Assembly (NCBI RefSeq): GCF_003173775.1
Contig: NZ_CP029552.1
Location: 2,500,501-2,564,500, forward strand
Origin: Methylobacterium sp. 17Sr1-1
GTDB lineage: Bacteria; Pseudomonadota; Alphaproteobacteria; Rhizobiales; Beijerinckiaceae
Reading direction: 5' to 3'
Length of the DNA: 64,000 nucleotides
Shown here: positions 51,154-61,150 of the stretch, piece by piece
Position numbering within the stretch: the first letter of the stretch is position 1
Layout: each line of letters begins with the position of its first letter
The notes under the pieces: model-generated
What the model was told of the DNA's origin: nothing
What the model saw: only the letters and a program-made list of their open reading frames with translations
Databases searched by the model: none
Made by a program: the position numbers and the translations under genes

Positions 51154-51879
51154 ATGTGCGGCCGCTTCTTCGTCACCTCGTCGCCCGAGAGCTTCCGGGA
51201 GTTCTACGGGTACGCCGAGCAGCCGAACTTCCCGGCCCGCCACAACGTGGCGCCAACCCAGCCGGTGGCGGTGGTGACCTCCGAGCACGGGCGGCGGCGC
51301 TTCGTGCTGATGCGCTGGGGCTTCCTGCCGGCCTGGGTCAAGGACCCGGACGAGTTTCCCCTCGTGATCAACGCCCGGATCGAGACCGCGATCGAGAAGC
51401 CGAGCTTTCGCAATGCCCTGCGCTACCGGCGCTGTATCTTTCTCGCCGACGGCTTCTACGAGTGGCGCCGCGGCGGTCCCCGCGGCCAGGCGCCCTACGC
51501 GATCCGCCGCGCCGACGGCCGGCCGATGGCGCTCGCCGGCCTGTGGGAGACCTGGAGCAGCCGCGACGGCTCGGAGATCGACACCGCGGCGATCGTCACC
51601 TGCGGCGCCAACGGGCTGCTCGCCGGCATCCACGAACGCATGCCGGCGATCCTGTCGCCGGAGGCGGTCGACCAATGGCTCGACCTGCGGGACGTCGATG
51701 CCGGGCGGGCGAGCGGCCTGTGCCGGCCGGCGCCGGAGGAGTGGCTGGAGTTGGGGCCGGCGAGCCGGCGGGTGAACGACGTGCGGAACGACGAGGCCGG
51801 GCTGCTGCGGCCGGACGAGGACGCGCCGGCGCCGCCACCGCCGGAGCGGAGGACGGAGGCGCAGAGGTCGTTGTTTTGA
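51154..51879 (+). CDS. SOS response-associated peptidase (SRAP / YedK-HMCES family)
   Basis: 241 residues. MCGRFFVT puts the catalytic Cys at position 2, exposed after Met removal, which forms the thiazolidine cross-link to abasic sites in single-stranded DNA. Other key residues: RHNVAPTQPV, WGFLPAWVKD, INARIETAIEKPSFRNALRY, ADGFYEWRRGG, and the catalytic His in IHERMPAIL. It protects replication forks at abasic sites. The C-terminal acidic/Pro-rich tail (DEDAPAPPPPERR) is not conserved in the family. Confidence 0.95.
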   Translation: MCGRFFVTSSPESFREFYGYAEQPNFPARHNVAPTQPVAVVTSEHGRRRFVLMRWGFLPAWVKDPDEFPLVINARIETAIEKPSFRNALRYRRCIFLADGFYEWRRGGPRGQAPYAIRRADGRPMALAGLWETWSSRDGSEIDTAAIVTCGANGLLAGIHERMPAILSPEAVDQWLDLRDVDAGRASGLCRPAPEEWLELGPASRRVNDVRNDEAGLLRPDEDAPAPPPPERRTEAQRSLF

Positions 51880-51927
51880 TCGATGACTCGGTCGAAAATT
51901 GCACCGACCATCGAAAGTAGAGCGCGT

Positions 51928-52086
51928 CCCCTCTCCCGTGTGGGAGAGGGGTTAGGGGTGAGGGTGGCGCGCTTCCGCAGTAAAGCGCGAGCCGTCGTGC
52001 TGGCAGCGGAACAGTTCAGTTCTCCTGCGGCACCGTCTCCACCCTCGCGCGATCTTCGATCGCCCCCACCCCTCTCCCACACCGTG
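51928..52086. repeat. Palindromic intergenic repeat region
   Basis: CCCCTCTCCC-GTGT-GGGAGAGGGG at 51928-51951 runs on as TTAGGGGTGAGGGTGG. An inverted counterpart (CCACCCTC near 52038, then CCCCCACCCCTCTCCCACAC to 52086) faces it, so the whole could fold on itself. It fills the 304-base gap between the convergent SRAP and pheA genes; no coding sequence is seen in it. Confidence 0.65.
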
Positions 52087-52183
52087 CAGCGATACCGGGC
52101 AAGGATCTCTGGCAAGCCCGGCATCGCCTGGAGAGGGCATCCAGCGATCACCTTGTATTGTGTTAATTGAAGAGAAACCGGTC

Positions 52184-53038
52184 TTATTCCGCCGGCGGCC
52201 GGGCGCTCTCCCGGAACGGATGCGCCGGATACGTCCCGATGATCCGGAACGCGCTCGAGAAATACGCCAGCTCGTCGAGCGCCCGGCGCAAGGCGGGCTC
52301 CTCCGGATGGCCGTCGACCTCGGCGTAGAACTGGGTCGCGGTGAACTGCCCCTCGACCATGTAGCTCTCGAGCTTGGTCATGTTGACGCCGTTCGTCGCG
52401 AAGCCCCCGAGCGCCTTGTAGAGCGCGGCCGGGATGTTGCGGACCCGGAAGATGAAGCTCGTCACCGTCGGGCCGTCACCCACCGGCGGCAGGACCGGCT
52501 CGCGGGAGAGCACCACGAAGCGGGTCGTGTTGTGCGCCTCGTCCTCGACGTCCTCCTCCAGGATCGAGAGGCCGTAGATCTCGCCGGCGAGCCGCGGCGA
52601 GAGCGAGGCGCGGGTGCGGTCGCCGGATTCGGCGACCTGGCGGGCGGCGCCGGCGGTGTCGGGGGCGACCACCGCCTTGATGCCGAGGCGCCGGATGATC
52701 TTGCGGCACTGCCCGAGCGCGTGGACGTGGCTGTGCACGGTGCGGATCTCGTCGAGCCGCACGCCCGGCAGGGCCATGAGCTGGAAGTGGATCGGCAGGA
52801 ACTGCTCGCCGACGATGTGCAGGCCCGACGCCGGCAGCATGTGGTGGATGTCGGCGACGCGGCCGGCGATCGAGTTCTCGATCGGGATCATGCCCAAAGC
52901 CGCCGAGCCGTCCTGCACCGCCGTCAGCGCGTCCTCGAAGGTGGCGCAGGGGAGCGGCGTCCAGTCCGGATAGGCCTCCTGGATGATGATGTGCGAGTTG
53001 GCACCGGGCTCGCCCTGGTAGGAGATCTGTCGGTTCAT
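52184..53038 (-). CDS. pheA: Prephenate dehydratase
   Basis: 284 residues. Catalytic PDT domain: ISYQGEPGANSHIIIQEAYP, GMIPIENSIAGRVADIHHML and the NTTRFVVLS motif with the catalytic Thr. C-terminal ACT domain binds Phe for feedback inhibition (GGFATNGVNMTKLESYMVEG, where ESY replaces the usual ESR-P). It makes phenylpyruvate from prephenate. No chorismate mutase part. Follows kdsB on the same strand, 21 bases apart. Confidence 0.95.
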   Translation of the reverse strand: MNRQISYQGEPGANSHIIIQEAYPDWTPLPCATFEDALTAVQDGSAALGMIPIENSIAGRVADIHHMLPASGLHIVGEQFLPIHFQLMALPGVRLDEIRTVHSHVHALGQCRKIIRRLGIKAVVAPDTAGAARQVAESGDRTRASLSPRLAGEIYGLSILEEDVEDEAHNTTRFVVLSREPVLPPVGDGPTVTSFIFRVRNIPAALYKALGGFATNGVNMTKLESYMVEGQFTATQFYAEVDGHPEEPALRRALDELAYFSSAFRIIGTYPAHPFRESARPPAE

Positions 53039-53059
53039 CGTCGCGGCTTTCGGAAATCG

Positions 53060-53803
53060 TCAGTTCAGGCGCCGGGCGGCCAGGATGGCGCGGGCGCGCT
53101 CGAGGTCGTGCGGCGTGTCGACGCCGAGCGGCACGTCGTCGACCACCACCGCGTCGATCCGCATCCCGGCCTCGAGTGCGCGCAACTGCTCCAGCTTCTC
53201 GCGCTGCTCCAGCGGGCTCGGCGGCAGGGAGACGAAGCGGGCGAGCGCCCGGCGGCGATAGGCGTAGAGACCGATATGGTGGAGGAGCGGGCCATCGCCG
53301 TACGGCGCGGTGGCGCGGGTGAAGTAGAGCGCCCTCAGGCGACGCGGCGCGATCTCGGAGCCGACCAGCTTGACGACGCTGGGCTCGGTCCGCTCCTCGG
53401 GCCGGGTGATGACGGCGCAGAGCGTCGCGATGTCGACCGCCCGGTCGGCGAGCGGCGCGACCGAGGCGGCGATGGCGGCGGGATCGATCGTCGGCAGGTC
53501 GCCCTGCACGTTCACCACCACGTCGTGGCGCCCCTCCGGGTCGATCACCTCCAGCGCCTCGGCCAGGCGGTCGGAGCCGGACGGGTGGTCGGGCCGGGTC
53601 ATCACCGCGAGGCCCCCCGCCGCCTCGACCGCCTGCACGATCGCGTCCGTGTCGGTGCAGACCACCACCGGGCCGATGCCGGCCTCCACGGCGCGACGCC
53701 AGACATGCACGATCATCGGCGCGCCGGCGATGTCGGCCAGCGGCTTCTCGGGCAGGCGGGTGGCGGCGAGGCGGGCGGGGATCAGGACGAGGGGGTCGGA
53801 CAT
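53060..53803 (-). CDS. kdsB: 3-deoxy-manno-octulosonate cytidylyltransferase
   Basis: 247 residues from the ATG at 53803. [20 protein letters not shown] begins the nucleotidyltransferase fold; [50 protein letters not shown] and [16 protein letters not shown] are KdsB motifs. Activates Kdo with CTP for lipopolysaccharide synthesis. The in-frame extension to 53914 consists of tandem repeats and is not part of the protein. Kdo activation next to pheA is common in Rhizobiales. Confidence 0.95.
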   Translation of the reverse strand: MSDPLVLIPARLAATRLPEKPLADIAGAPMIVHVWRRAVEAGIGPVVVCTDTDAIVQAVEAAGGLAVMTRPDHPSGSDRLAEALEVIDPEGRHDVVVNVQGDLPTIDPAAIAASVAPLADRAVDIATLCAVITRPEERTEPSVVKLVGSEIAPRRLRALYFTRATAPYGDGPLLHHIGLYAYRRRALARFVSLPPSPLEQREKLEQLRALEAGMRIDAVVVDDVPLGVDTPHDLERARAILAARRLN

Positions 53804-53817
53804 GCGGCGATTCGGGT

Positions 53818-53853
53818 CTGTGCGGGACTTGAAGCCTGTGCGGGGCTCGAAGC
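53818..53853. repeat. 18-bp tandem repeat, two copies, upstream of kdsB
   Basis: CTGTGCGGGACTTGAAGC and CTGTGCGGGGCTCGAAGC, followed by a partial CTGTG. They lie 15 bases before the kdsB ATG and share GGGACTTG-AAG with the repeat at 49391. Confidence 0.6.
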
Positions 53854-54115
53854 CTGTGGATGACGGGAGGCCCGGCAAGCCGCGGCTCTTAGCAGCGCCG
53901 GCCCGGCTTGTCATGGCGGGCCACTCATGGCGGGAGACCCGCCCGCGACCGTGGCGCCGTCCACACGCCCGCGCTCTGCGACGAACCGACGAGGTTTAGA
54001 GCCATTGTCAACCGCGCCGCAGAACGGCTAAGCACCGGCGGACCTTCACTGCGGCGTGGCGCCGGGCCGCGCCTCGCATCGCCCCTGCTCACCGGAGCAT
54101 CGGAGCTGCCGAGAC

Positions 54116-54655
54116 ATGGATTCCTTCGAGCTTAACAAGATCGCCGGCGCAGTGCTCGGCGCCCTGCTCCTCGCGATGGGGACGGGGTTCCTGGCCGAGC
54201 TGATCTACAAGCCGAAGCCGGCGGGTGATCGCGGCTACGCGCTGCCGGCCGCCGAGGAGAATGCCGGCGCCGCGGCGCCCGCCGCCGCCAAGGAGGAGCC
54301 GCTGCCCGTGCGCCTCGCCAGCGCCGACGCCGCCAAGGGCCAGGCCGCTGCCAAGAAGTGCATGGCCTGCCACAGCTTCGAGAAGGGCGGCCCGAACAAG
54401 GTCGGCCCCGACCTCTACGGCGTCGTCGAGCGCCCGAAGGGCAGCCACGAGGGCTTCAACTACTCCGCGGCCATGAAGGCCAAGGGTGGCAACTGGACCT
54501 ACGAGGACCTCGACCACTTCCTCCACGGCCCGAAGCAGTTCGTCCAGGGCACCATCATGGCCTTCGCGGGCGTGCCCTCGGGCGCCGAGCGGGCCGACAT
54601 CCTGGCCTACCTCAAGACCCTCTCCGACAAGCCGGTCGACTTCCCGAAGCCCTGA
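54116..54655 (+). CDS. cycM: Membrane-anchored c-type cytochrome (CycM-like)
   Basis: 179 residues. An uncleaved N-terminal helix (KIAGAVLGALLLAMGTGFLA) anchors the protein, followed by an Ala/Pro-rich linker and a class I cytochrome c domain with haem motif CMACH and the distal Met in GTIMAFAG. Proteins of this type carry electrons from complex III to the aa3 oxidase in alphaproteobacteria. Also typical: GPNKVGPDLYGVV and ERADILAYLKTLSDKP. It is followed by a strong terminator. Confidence 0.92.
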   Translation: MDSFELNKIAGAVLGALLLAMGTGFLAELIYKPKPAGDRGYALPAAEENAGAAAPAAAKEEPLPVRLASADAAKGQAAAKKCMACHSFEKGGPNKVGPDLYGVVERPKGSHEGFNYSAAMKAKGGNWTYEDLDHFLHGPKQFVQGTIMAFAGVPSGAERADILAYLKTLSDKPVDFPKP

Positions 54656-54684
54656 GGGGCTTTGCAAGGACGGCGTGACGACCA

Positions 54685-54709
54685 GGCCGGGCGAGAGCCC
54701 GGCCTTTTT
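54685..54709 (+). terminator. Rho-independent terminator of the cytochrome gene
   Basis: GGCCGGGC-GAGA-GCCCGGCC followed by five T. Perfect 8-bp GC stem with tetraloop, 30 bases after the cytochrome stop. Confidence 0.9.
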
Positions 54710-54806
54710 GCGTCAATGGCCCTGCGCCGACGCGCCCGGGTTGGCGGAGCCGCCCCCCGCGACCTAGAACGGGGGGAGACCTGTCCCAGCCGGAGGATCG
54801 CCCCGC

Positions 54807-56711
54807 GTGATCGCACGCCCCCTCACTCGCCGCGCCGCCCTCGCCGTCCTGAGTCTCGCCGCCGTCCCGGCCGGGGCCCGCGCGCAGGGCGCTCCCTCAG
54901 CCGGCAGCAATGCGGCGTCCCCCGACGGGGGTTGGCGCCACGGCCTGTCGCTCCTCGGCGAGCCGAAATACCCGGCGGGCTTCACGCATTTCGACTATGC
55001 CGACCCGAACGCCCCGAAGGGCGGCCTGGTGCGGTTCGGCTCGCAGGGCTCGTTCGACAATTTCAACATGATCGTCGCCGGGGTGAAGGGCGACCTCGAG
55101 AGCCAGATCCCGCTGATCTACGACACCCTGCTGGCCCAGGCGCAGGACGAGGCCTCGACCTATTACGGCCTGCTCGCCGACGGGGTGCGACCGGACGACG
55201 ACCTCGGCAGCGTGGTCTACCGCCTGCGGCTGGAAGCGCGCTGGCACGACGGGAAGCCGGTGACGCCGGACGACGTGGTGTTCTCCTTCCAGGTGCTGAA
55301 GGAGAACAGCCCGCAATACGCCGCCTACTACCACAACGTGACGAAGGCCGAGGTGACCGGCCCGCGCGAGGTGCGCTTCACCTTCTCGGAGAAGGGCAAC
55401 CGCGAGTTGCCCCAGATCGTCGGCCAGCTGCCGGTGCTGCCGAAGCACTGGTGGGAGGGCAAGGACGCGTCAGGCAAGACCCGCAACCCGACCGAGACGA
55501 CGCTCGAGATCCCGCTCGGCTCCGGGCCCTATCGCCTCGCCCGGTTCGAGGCCGGCCGTACCGCGACCTACGAGCGGGTGCCGGATTACTGGGGCCGCGA
55601 TCTCGCCGTGAACCGCGGCGCCAACAATTTCGACACCCAGCGCGCCGAGTATTTTCGCGATGCGACGGTGATGATCGAGGCGTTCAAGGCCGACCAGTTC
55701 GACTGGCGCACCGAGAACATCGCCCGCAACTGGGCCACCGCCTATGACGGCTTCCCGGCCGTGCGCGAGGGCCGGATCGTCAAGGAGGAGTTCCCGCAGG
55801 CCGGCATGGGCATCATGCAGGCCTTCACCCTCAACCTGCGGCGGAAGAAATTCGCCGACGCGCGAGTGCGCCGGGCCTTCAACCTCGCCTTCGACTTCGA
55901 GGAGATGAACCGCACCCTGTTCTACGGGCTCTACAAGCGGGTCGATTCGTACTTCTTCGGCACCGAGCTCGCCTCGTCGGGTCTGCCGGAGGGGCGCGAG
56001 CGGGCGATCCTGGAGAGCCTCAAGGACAAGGTGCCGGCATCGGTCTTCACCACGCCCTACAAGAACCCGGTCAACGGCTCGCCCGAGGCGGTGCGCGCCA
56101 ACCTCCGGGAGGCGGTGCGCCTGTTCCAGGAGGCGGGCTACGAGATCCGCGGCAACCAGATGGTCGAGAAGGCGACCGGCCAGCCCTTCACGGTCGAGTT
56201 TTTAGGCTACGACAACTCGGCCGAGCGGGTCGTGCTGCCCTACCGCGCGGCGCTCGAGCGCATCGGCCTCAAGGTGTCGCTGCGGGTGGTCGATCCGGCC
56301 CAGTACCAGAACCTCTCGCGCAGCTTCGACTTCGATGCGCTGGCGCTCAGCAACTGGGCGCAATCGCTCTCGCCGGGCAACGAGCAGCGCGATTGCTGGG
56401 GCTCGGCCGCCGCCGACCGGCCGGGCTCGCGCAACCTCGCGGGCATCAAGGATGCCGGCATCGACGCGCTCATCGACAAGGTGATCTACGCCGCCGACCG
56501 CGAGGAGCTGGTGGCGGCGACGCGGGCGCTGGACCGGGTGCTCCTCGCCCACGACTACGTCGTGCCGCAATGGTCCTCGAACGTGTCGCGGACCCTGCGC
56601 TGGAACCGCTTCGGCCATCCGGCGACCCTGCCGAAATACGGCGCCTCCGGCTTCCCGACGACCTGGTGGTACGATTCCACCCTGGCCGCCAAGACCGGGG
56701 CGGCGCGGTGA
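54807..56711 (+). CDS. Peptide/oligopeptide ABC transporter substrate-binding protein (YejA-like), first copy
   Basis: 634 residues with GTG start behind CGGAGGA. Export signal LTRRAALAVLSLAAVPAGARA with twin Arg. SBP_bac_5 family: [87 protein letters not shown]. The AEYFRDATVMIEAFKADQFD segment is typical of YejA-type microcin-C/peptide binding proteins. The stop overlaps the second copy (TGATG). Confidence 0.92.
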   Translation: MIARPLTRRAALAVLSLAAVPAGARAQGAPSAGSNAASPDGGWRHGLSLLGEPKYPAGFTHFDYADPNAPKGGLVRFGSQGSFDNFNMIVAGVKGDLESQIPLIYDTLLAQAQDEASTYYGLLADGVRPDDDLGSVVYRLRLEARWHDGKPVTPDDVVFSFQVLKENSPQYAAYYHNVTKAEVTGPREVRFTFSEKGNRELPQIVGQLPVLPKHWWEGKDASGKTRNPTETTLEIPLGSGPYRLARFEAGRTATYERVPDYWGRDLAVNRGANNFDTQRAEYFRDATVMIEAFKADQFDWRTENIARNWATAYDGFPAVREGRIVKEEFPQAGMGIMQAFTLNLRRKKFADARVRRAFNLAFDFEEMNRTLFYGLYKRVDSYFFGTELASSGLPEGRERAILESLKDKVPASVFTTPYKNPVNGSPEAVRANLREAVRLFQEAGYEIRGNQMVEKATGQPFTVEFLGYDNSAERVVLPYRAALERIGLKVSLRVVDPAQYQNLSRSFDFDALALSNWAQSLSPGNEQRDCWGSAAADRPGSRNLAGIKDAGIDALIDKVIYAADREELVAATRALDRVLLAHDYVVPQWSSNVSRTLRWNRFGHPATLPKYGASGFPTTWWYDSTLAAKTGAAR

Positions 56712-58555
56712 TGCGCCGGCGCAGCTTCCTCGCCGGGAGCGGGGCGGCGCTCCTCGCCGCCCGCGTCCCGGCTCTCGCGCAGCAGGGGCCTGAGCGCCAC
56801 GGCCTGTCGAGCTTCGGCGACCTGAAATACCCCGCGGGCTTCCCGCGCTTCGACTACGTCGATCCGCTCGCGCCGAAGGGCGGCACCTTCTCGGCGCAGC
56901 TCTCCGCCACCAGCGGCAACCAGGCCTTCGAGACCTTCAACACCCTCAACATCTACGTGCTGAAGGGCGACGGCGCCGCCGGCATGGACCTGACCTTCGA
57001 CAGCCTGATGGTCCGGGCCCTCGACGAGCCGGACGCGGTCTACGGCCTCGTCGCCCGCAGCGTGACGGTGAGCGACGACGGGCTGACCTACCGCTTCGCC
57101 CTGCGGCCCCAGGCCCGCTTCCACGACGGCTCGCGGCTCACCGCCCGCGACGTCGCCTTCTCGATCACGACGCTGAAGGAGAAGGGCCATCCGCGCATCG
57201 CTGCCGTGCTGCGCGACGTCGCGAGCGCGAGCGCGGAGGGCGACGATGCGGTTCTGGTGCGCTTCGCCCCCGGCCGCAGCCGAGACCTGCCATTGATCGT
57301 CGCCGACCTGCCGATCTTCTCCGAAGCCTATTACCGCACCCGCGACTTCGAGGCCTCGACCCTGGAGCCACCGCTCGGCTCCGGACCCTACCGGGTGGCG
57401 CGGTTCGAGGTCGGCCGCTTCATCGCCTTCGAGCGCGTGGCCGATTACTGGGGCGCCGACCTGCCGGTCACCATCGGCCACAACAACTTTTCCGAGATCC
57501 GCTACGAGTATTTTCGCGACCGCGACGTGGCGTTCGAGGCGTTCAAGGCCGGCACCTTCACCTGGCGTGAGGAATTCACCTCCCGGGTCTGGGCCACGGG
57601 CTACGACTTCCCGGCCGCGCAGGAGGGCCGGGTCAGGCGCGAGACGGTGCCGGATGCCACGCCCTCGGGCACGCAGGGCTGGTTCCTCAACACCCGCCGG
57701 CCGGTCTTCGGCGATCCGCGCATCCGCGAGGCGATCGGGCTCGCCTTCGACTTCGAGTGGTCGAACCAGAACCTGATGTACGGCGCCTACAAGCGCACCG
57801 CCTCGTTCTTCGAGAATTCCGACCTGAAGGCGGAGGGCATGCCGTCGCCTGAGGAACTGGCGCTTCTCGAACCGTTCCGGGGACGGGTGCCCGACGAGGT
57901 CTTCTCCGAGCCGTGGTCGCCGCCGCGCTCGGACGGGTCGGGCCAGGACCGGGCGCTCCTGCGCCGGGCCGACACGCTGTTGCGCCAGGCCGGCTGCACC
58001 CGCGACGGCGGAGTGATGAAGCTGCCCGACGGCCAGCCGCTCGCCTTCGAGTTCCTGGATTCCTCGCCGGTCTTCCAGCCGCTGCTGCAATCCTACATCA
58101 AGAACCTGAGCCTGCTCGGCATCCGGGCCAGCTCGCGCCTCGTCGACGCGGCGCAGTACCAGGCGCGGCTGAAGGATTTCGACTTCGACGTGGTCTCGGC
58201 CCGGTTCAGCGGCTCGGTCACCCCGGGGGCGGCCTTGCGCGAGGTCTACGGCAGCCGCGCTGCCAAGGTGCCGGGCTCGCAGAACCTCGCCGGCATCGAG
58301 AACCCGGCCGCCGACGCGATGCTCGACCGCATCGCCGACGCCGCCTCGCGGCCGGCGCTCACCACCGCCTGCCGGGCGCTCGACCGGGTGCTGCGCGCCG
58401 GGCGCTACTGGGTGCCGATGTGGTACGGCGCCACCCACCGCCTCGCGCTCTGGGACATGTACGGCCGGCCGCGCGAGCTGCCGAAATACGGCCTCGGCGT
58501 GCCCGCCCTGTGGTGGCACGACGCCGACAAGGCCCGGAAGATCGGACGGACCTGA
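56711..58555 (+). CDS. Peptide/oligopeptide ABC transporter substrate-binding protein (YejA-like), second copy
   Basis: 614 residues with a twin-Arg signal ([20 protein letters not shown]). Same fold as the first copy and clearly paralogous: [74 protein letters not shown]. The two have diverged too far for a recent duplication and are probably tuned to different peptides. Directly coupled to the permease gene, 4 bases away. Confidence 0.92.
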   Translation: MRRRSFLAGSGAALLAARVPALAQQGPERHGLSSFGDLKYPAGFPRFDYVDPLAPKGGTFSAQLSATSGNQAFETFNTLNIYVLKGDGAAGMDLTFDSLMVRALDEPDAVYGLVARSVTVSDDGLTYRFALRPQARFHDGSRLTARDVAFSITTLKEKGHPRIAAVLRDVASASAEGDDAVLVRFAPGRSRDLPLIVADLPIFSEAYYRTRDFEASTLEPPLGSGPYRVARFEVGRFIAFERVADYWGADLPVTIGHNNFSEIRYEYFRDRDVAFEAFKAGTFTWREEFTSRVWATGYDFPAAQEGRVRRETVPDATPSGTQGWFLNTRRPVFGDPRIREAIGLAFDFEWSNQNLMYGAYKRTASFFENSDLKAEGMPSPEELALLEPFRGRVPDEVFSEPWSPPRSDGSGQDRALLRRADTLLRQAGCTRDGGVMKLPDGQPLAFEFLDSSPVFQPLLQSYIKNLSLLGIRASSRLVDAAQYQARLKDFDFDVVSARFSGSVTPGAALREVYGSRAAKVPGSQNLAGIENPAADAMLDRIADAASRPALTTACRALDRVLRAGRYWVPMWYGATHRLALWDMYGRPRELPKYGLGVPALWWHDADKARKIGRT

Positions 58556-58559
58556 CACA

Positions 58560-59666
58560 ATGGCCGCTTACATCCTGCGCCGCCTGCTCCTGATGATCCC
58601 GACGATCCTCGGGATCATGCTGATCTCCTTCGTGATCGTGCAATTCGCTCCTGGCGGGCCGGTCGAGCGGGTGCTGGCCCAGCTCCAGGGCCAGAACACC
58701 GCCATGTCCCGGGTCACCGGCGGCGGCGGCGACCTCGCCGGGCGCGGCGGCACATCGACCGGCGGGGGAGGGGAATCGAATTCCCGCTATCGCGGCGCGC
58801 AAGGCCTCGATCCGGCCTTCATCAAGCGCCTGGAGCAGCAATTCGGCTTCGACAAGCCCGCCCCCGAGCGCTTCCTGAAGATGCTGTGGGACTATGCCCG
58901 CTTCGATTTCGGCAAGAGCTACTTTCGCGATGTCTCGGTGCTTCAGCTGATCCGCGAGAAGCTGCCGGTCTCGATCAGCCTCGGCCTGTGGATGACGCTG
59001 ATCTCCTACGCGATCTCGATTCCGCTCGGCATCCGCAAGGCGGTCCGCGACGGCTCGCCCTTCGACGTCTGGACCTCGGGCGTCGTCATCGTCGGCTACG
59101 CGATTCCCGGCTTCCTGTTCGCGATCCTCTTGATCGTGCTGTTCGCCGGCGGCTCGTTCCTGCAGGTCTTCCCGCTCCGCGGGCTCACCAGCGAGGGCTG
59201 GTCGACCTTCCCGCTGTGGCAGAAGGTGACCGACTACCTCTGGCACATCACGCTGCCGATCATCGCCATGGCGATCGGGGCCTTCGCCACCTCGACCCTG
59301 CTCACCAAGAACTCGTTCCTCGACGAGATCCGCAAGCAATACGTGCTGACCGCGCGGATGAAGGGCCTGTCCGAGCGCCAGGTGCTGTACGGCCACGTCT
59401 TCCGCAACGCGATGCTGATCGTCGTGGCGGGCTTCCCGGGCGCGTTCATCTCGGCGTTCTTCGCCGGCTCGCTGCTGATCGAGACCATCTTCAGCCTCGA
59501 CGGGCTGGGCCTGCTCTCGTTCGAATCGATCGTGAACCGCGACTACCCGGTGGTGTTCGCCAACCTGTACATCTTCTCGCTGCTCGGGCTGGTGGTGAAC
59601 CTGATCTCCGACCTGACCTATAGCTGGATCGACCCCAGGATCGATTTCGAGGCGCGGGCGGCGTGA
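58560..59666 (+). CDS. yejB: Microcin C/peptide ABC transporter permease (YejB-like)
   Basis: 368 residues of the binding-protein-dependent permease family: first helix [20 protein letters not shown], then a periplasmic loop with a low-complexity stretch ([11 protein letters not shown]). Later helices include [18 protein letters not shown] and [20 protein letters not shown]. The ATPase-docking EAA-type loop is [20 protein letters not shown]. YejE and YejF homologues (second permease and ATPase) would be expected next, but the downstream region instead holds a repeat and convergent flagellar genes. Confidence 0.92.
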   Translation: MAAYILRRLLLMIPTILGIMLISFVIVQFAPGGPVERVLAQLQGQNTAMSRVTGGGGDLAGRGGTSTGGGGESNSRYRGAQGLDPAFIKRLEQQFGFDKPAPERFLKMLWDYARFDFGKSYFRDVSVLQLIREKLPVSISLGLWMTLISYAISIPLGIRKAVRDGSPFDVWTSGVVIVGYAIPGFLFAILLIVLFAGGSFLQVFPLRGLTSEGWSTFPLWQKVTDYLWHITLPIIAMAIGAFATSTLLTKNSFLDEIRKQYVLTARMKGLSERQVLYGHVFRNAMLIVVAGFPGAFISAFFAGSLLIETIFSLDGLGLLSFESIVNRDYPVVFANLYIFSLLGLVVNLISDLTYSWIDPRIDFEARAA

Positions 59667-59719
59667 GGCGGATGCCTGTCGTGGAGATCACGGGCTGACG
59701 CCAGTTCGTGACCCTCCGG

Positions 59720-59769
59720 CCCCTTTCCCGGATCTCCTTCCGCTGTCGCTTCAGTCGTCCGGGAAAGGG
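59720..59769. repeat. Second copy of the CCCCTTTCCCGG inverted-repeat element (short form)
   Basis: CCCCTTTCCCGGA and TCCGGGAAAGGG form the outer arms. The 40 bases from 59730 (GGATCTCCTTCCGCTGTCGC and onwards) match 26019-26059 with one base missing. It lies between the convergent yejB-like and fliP genes. Confidence 0.75.
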
Positions 59770-59848
59770 AGCGGATAGACGGGGTAAGGCGTCAGCGTTT
59801 GCCCAGCCCGCACGACCGGCCCTCTCCGAGGACCGTGTGCGATCATCT

Positions 59849-60637
59849 CTAAAAGAACGATCTTACCAATCCGCTCACCAGCAGGTTCCATCCGTCGATC
59901 AGGATGAAGAACAGCACCTTGAACGGCAGCGAGATCACCGTCGGCGGCAGCATCATCATGCCCATCGACATCACGATCGTCGAGACGATCATGTCGATGA
60001 CGAGGAAGGGCAGGGCGATGAGGAAGCCGATCTCGAAGCCGCGGCGCAGTTCCGAGATCATGAAGGCCGGGATCAGGATGCGCAGGTCGATCTTCTCGCC
60101 CTCCTGAGGCTTCGGGAAGCTGCGGCTGGCGAGGTCCTGGAAGGTCTGGAGGTCCTTCGGCCGCACCTGGGCCGACATGAACTCGCGGAACGGATCGGTG
60201 ATGCGGGTGAACGCCTCCTCCTCGCTGATCCGGTTCTCCTGCAGCGGCCGCACGCCCTCGCTCCAGGCCCGGTCGAAGGTCGGCGCCATGACGTAGAAGG
60301 TCATGAACAGCGACAGGCTGACGAGGAAGAGGTTCGCCGGCGTGCTCTGGAGGCCGAGCCCGGATCGCAGGAACGAGAAGGCGACGGCGAAGCGCGTGAA
60401 GCTCGTCACCATCACGAGCAGTCCCGGCGCCAGCGACAGCACCGTGAGCAGGGCGACGAGCTGGAGGATGCGCCCGCTCGCCGCGCCGTTGCCGGGGGGC
60501 AGCAGCGCGTCGAGGCCCGGGATGCCGGTGACGCTCCCCGCCGCCCCCTGCGCCAGGGCGGCGCCGGCGGGCAGGAGCAGGAGCGCGAGCGTCCCGAGGA
60601 CGAGGGCCGTGCACCGCTTCACTGAAACACGCGTCAT
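59849..60637 (-). CDS. fliP: Flagellar type III export protein FliP
   Basis: 262 residues with a signal peptide (LALLLLPAGAALAQGAAGS) and four membrane helices. Signatures: LVMVTSFTRFAVAFSFLRSG, VMAPTFDRAWSEGVRPL, LIPAFMISELRRGFEIGFLI, SMGMMMLPPTVISLPFKVLF. FliP forms the export gate with FliQ and FliR at the base of the flagellum. Start overlaps the fliL stop (ATGA). Confidence 0.96.
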   Translation of the reverse strand: MTRVSVKRCTALVLGTLALLLLPAGAALAQGAAGSVTGIPGLDALLPPGNGAASGRILQLVALLTVLSLAPGLLVMVTSFTRFAVAFSFLRSGLGLQSTPANLFLVSLSLFMTFYVMAPTFDRAWSEGVRPLQENRISEEEAFTRITDPFREFMSAQVRPKDLQTFQDLASRSFPKPQEGEKIDLRILIPAFMISELRRGFEIGFLIALPFLVIDMIVSTIVMSMGMMMLPPTVISLPFKVLFFILIDGWNLLVSGLVRSFF

Positions 60638-61128
60638 TGCACCACCAGGGCCTCGACGATCAGCTCGCGGATCGCCCCCTTGGTGCGCAGGGACACGCGC
60701 TCGTTGAGGTCCTCGCGCAGGTGCTGGAGGCCGCTCGCGCCCTCGATCTGCGCCGTCGAGAGCGTGCGCAGGTAGGCGATGATGTCGGCCTTGATCTCCG
60801 CCACGGTGATGTCCGGGGTCGGCAGGCTGCCGGTCTTGAACACCACCGAGGATTCGAGCCGGATCCACGAATCGGCCGGCTCGGCGAGGTTCGTCACCAC
60901 CGAGCCGACGCTGCGCAGGGACAGCTCGCCGCTGTAGTTCAGCACCTTGGCGGCCTTCTCGTGCTCCTGCGCCTCGCGGGTCTTCTGGTCGACCGCCTTC
61001 TCGACGCTCGTCATCAGGTACATGCCGAGGCCGGCGCCGGTGCCGACCGCCACCAGGGTGCAGAGGGCGAGCGCCCCGATCCAGGCCTTGCCGCCGCCCT
61101 TCTTCTTGTCGTCCGTCTTGTCCGCCAT
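60634..61128 (-). CDS. fliL: Flagellar basal body-associated protein FliL
   Basis: 164 residues: a basic cytoplasmic start (DDKKKGGGKAW), one membrane helix (IGALALCTLVAVGTGAGLGM) and the periplasmic FliL domain (DSWIRLESSVVFKTGSLPTP; EDLNERVSLRTKGAIRELIV). It surrounds the stator units and stabilises them. Sits between flgH and fliP in the leftward operon. Confidence 0.92.
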   Translation of the reverse strand: MADKTDDKKKGGGKAWIGALALCTLVAVGTGAGLGMYLMTSVEKAVDQKTREAQEHEKAAKVLNYSGELSLRSVGSVVTNLAEPADSWIRLESSVVFKTGSLPTPDITVAEIKADIIAYLRTLSTAQIEGASGLQHLREDLNERVSLRTKGAIRELIVEALVVQ

Positions 61129-61150
61129 CGCGCGCTCCTGGATTCCGCCG

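Noticed and set aside
41821..52086. CRISPR array from repeated GC-rich palindromes
   Set aside because: The repeats are single, far apart and not regularly spaced, and no cas genes are present.
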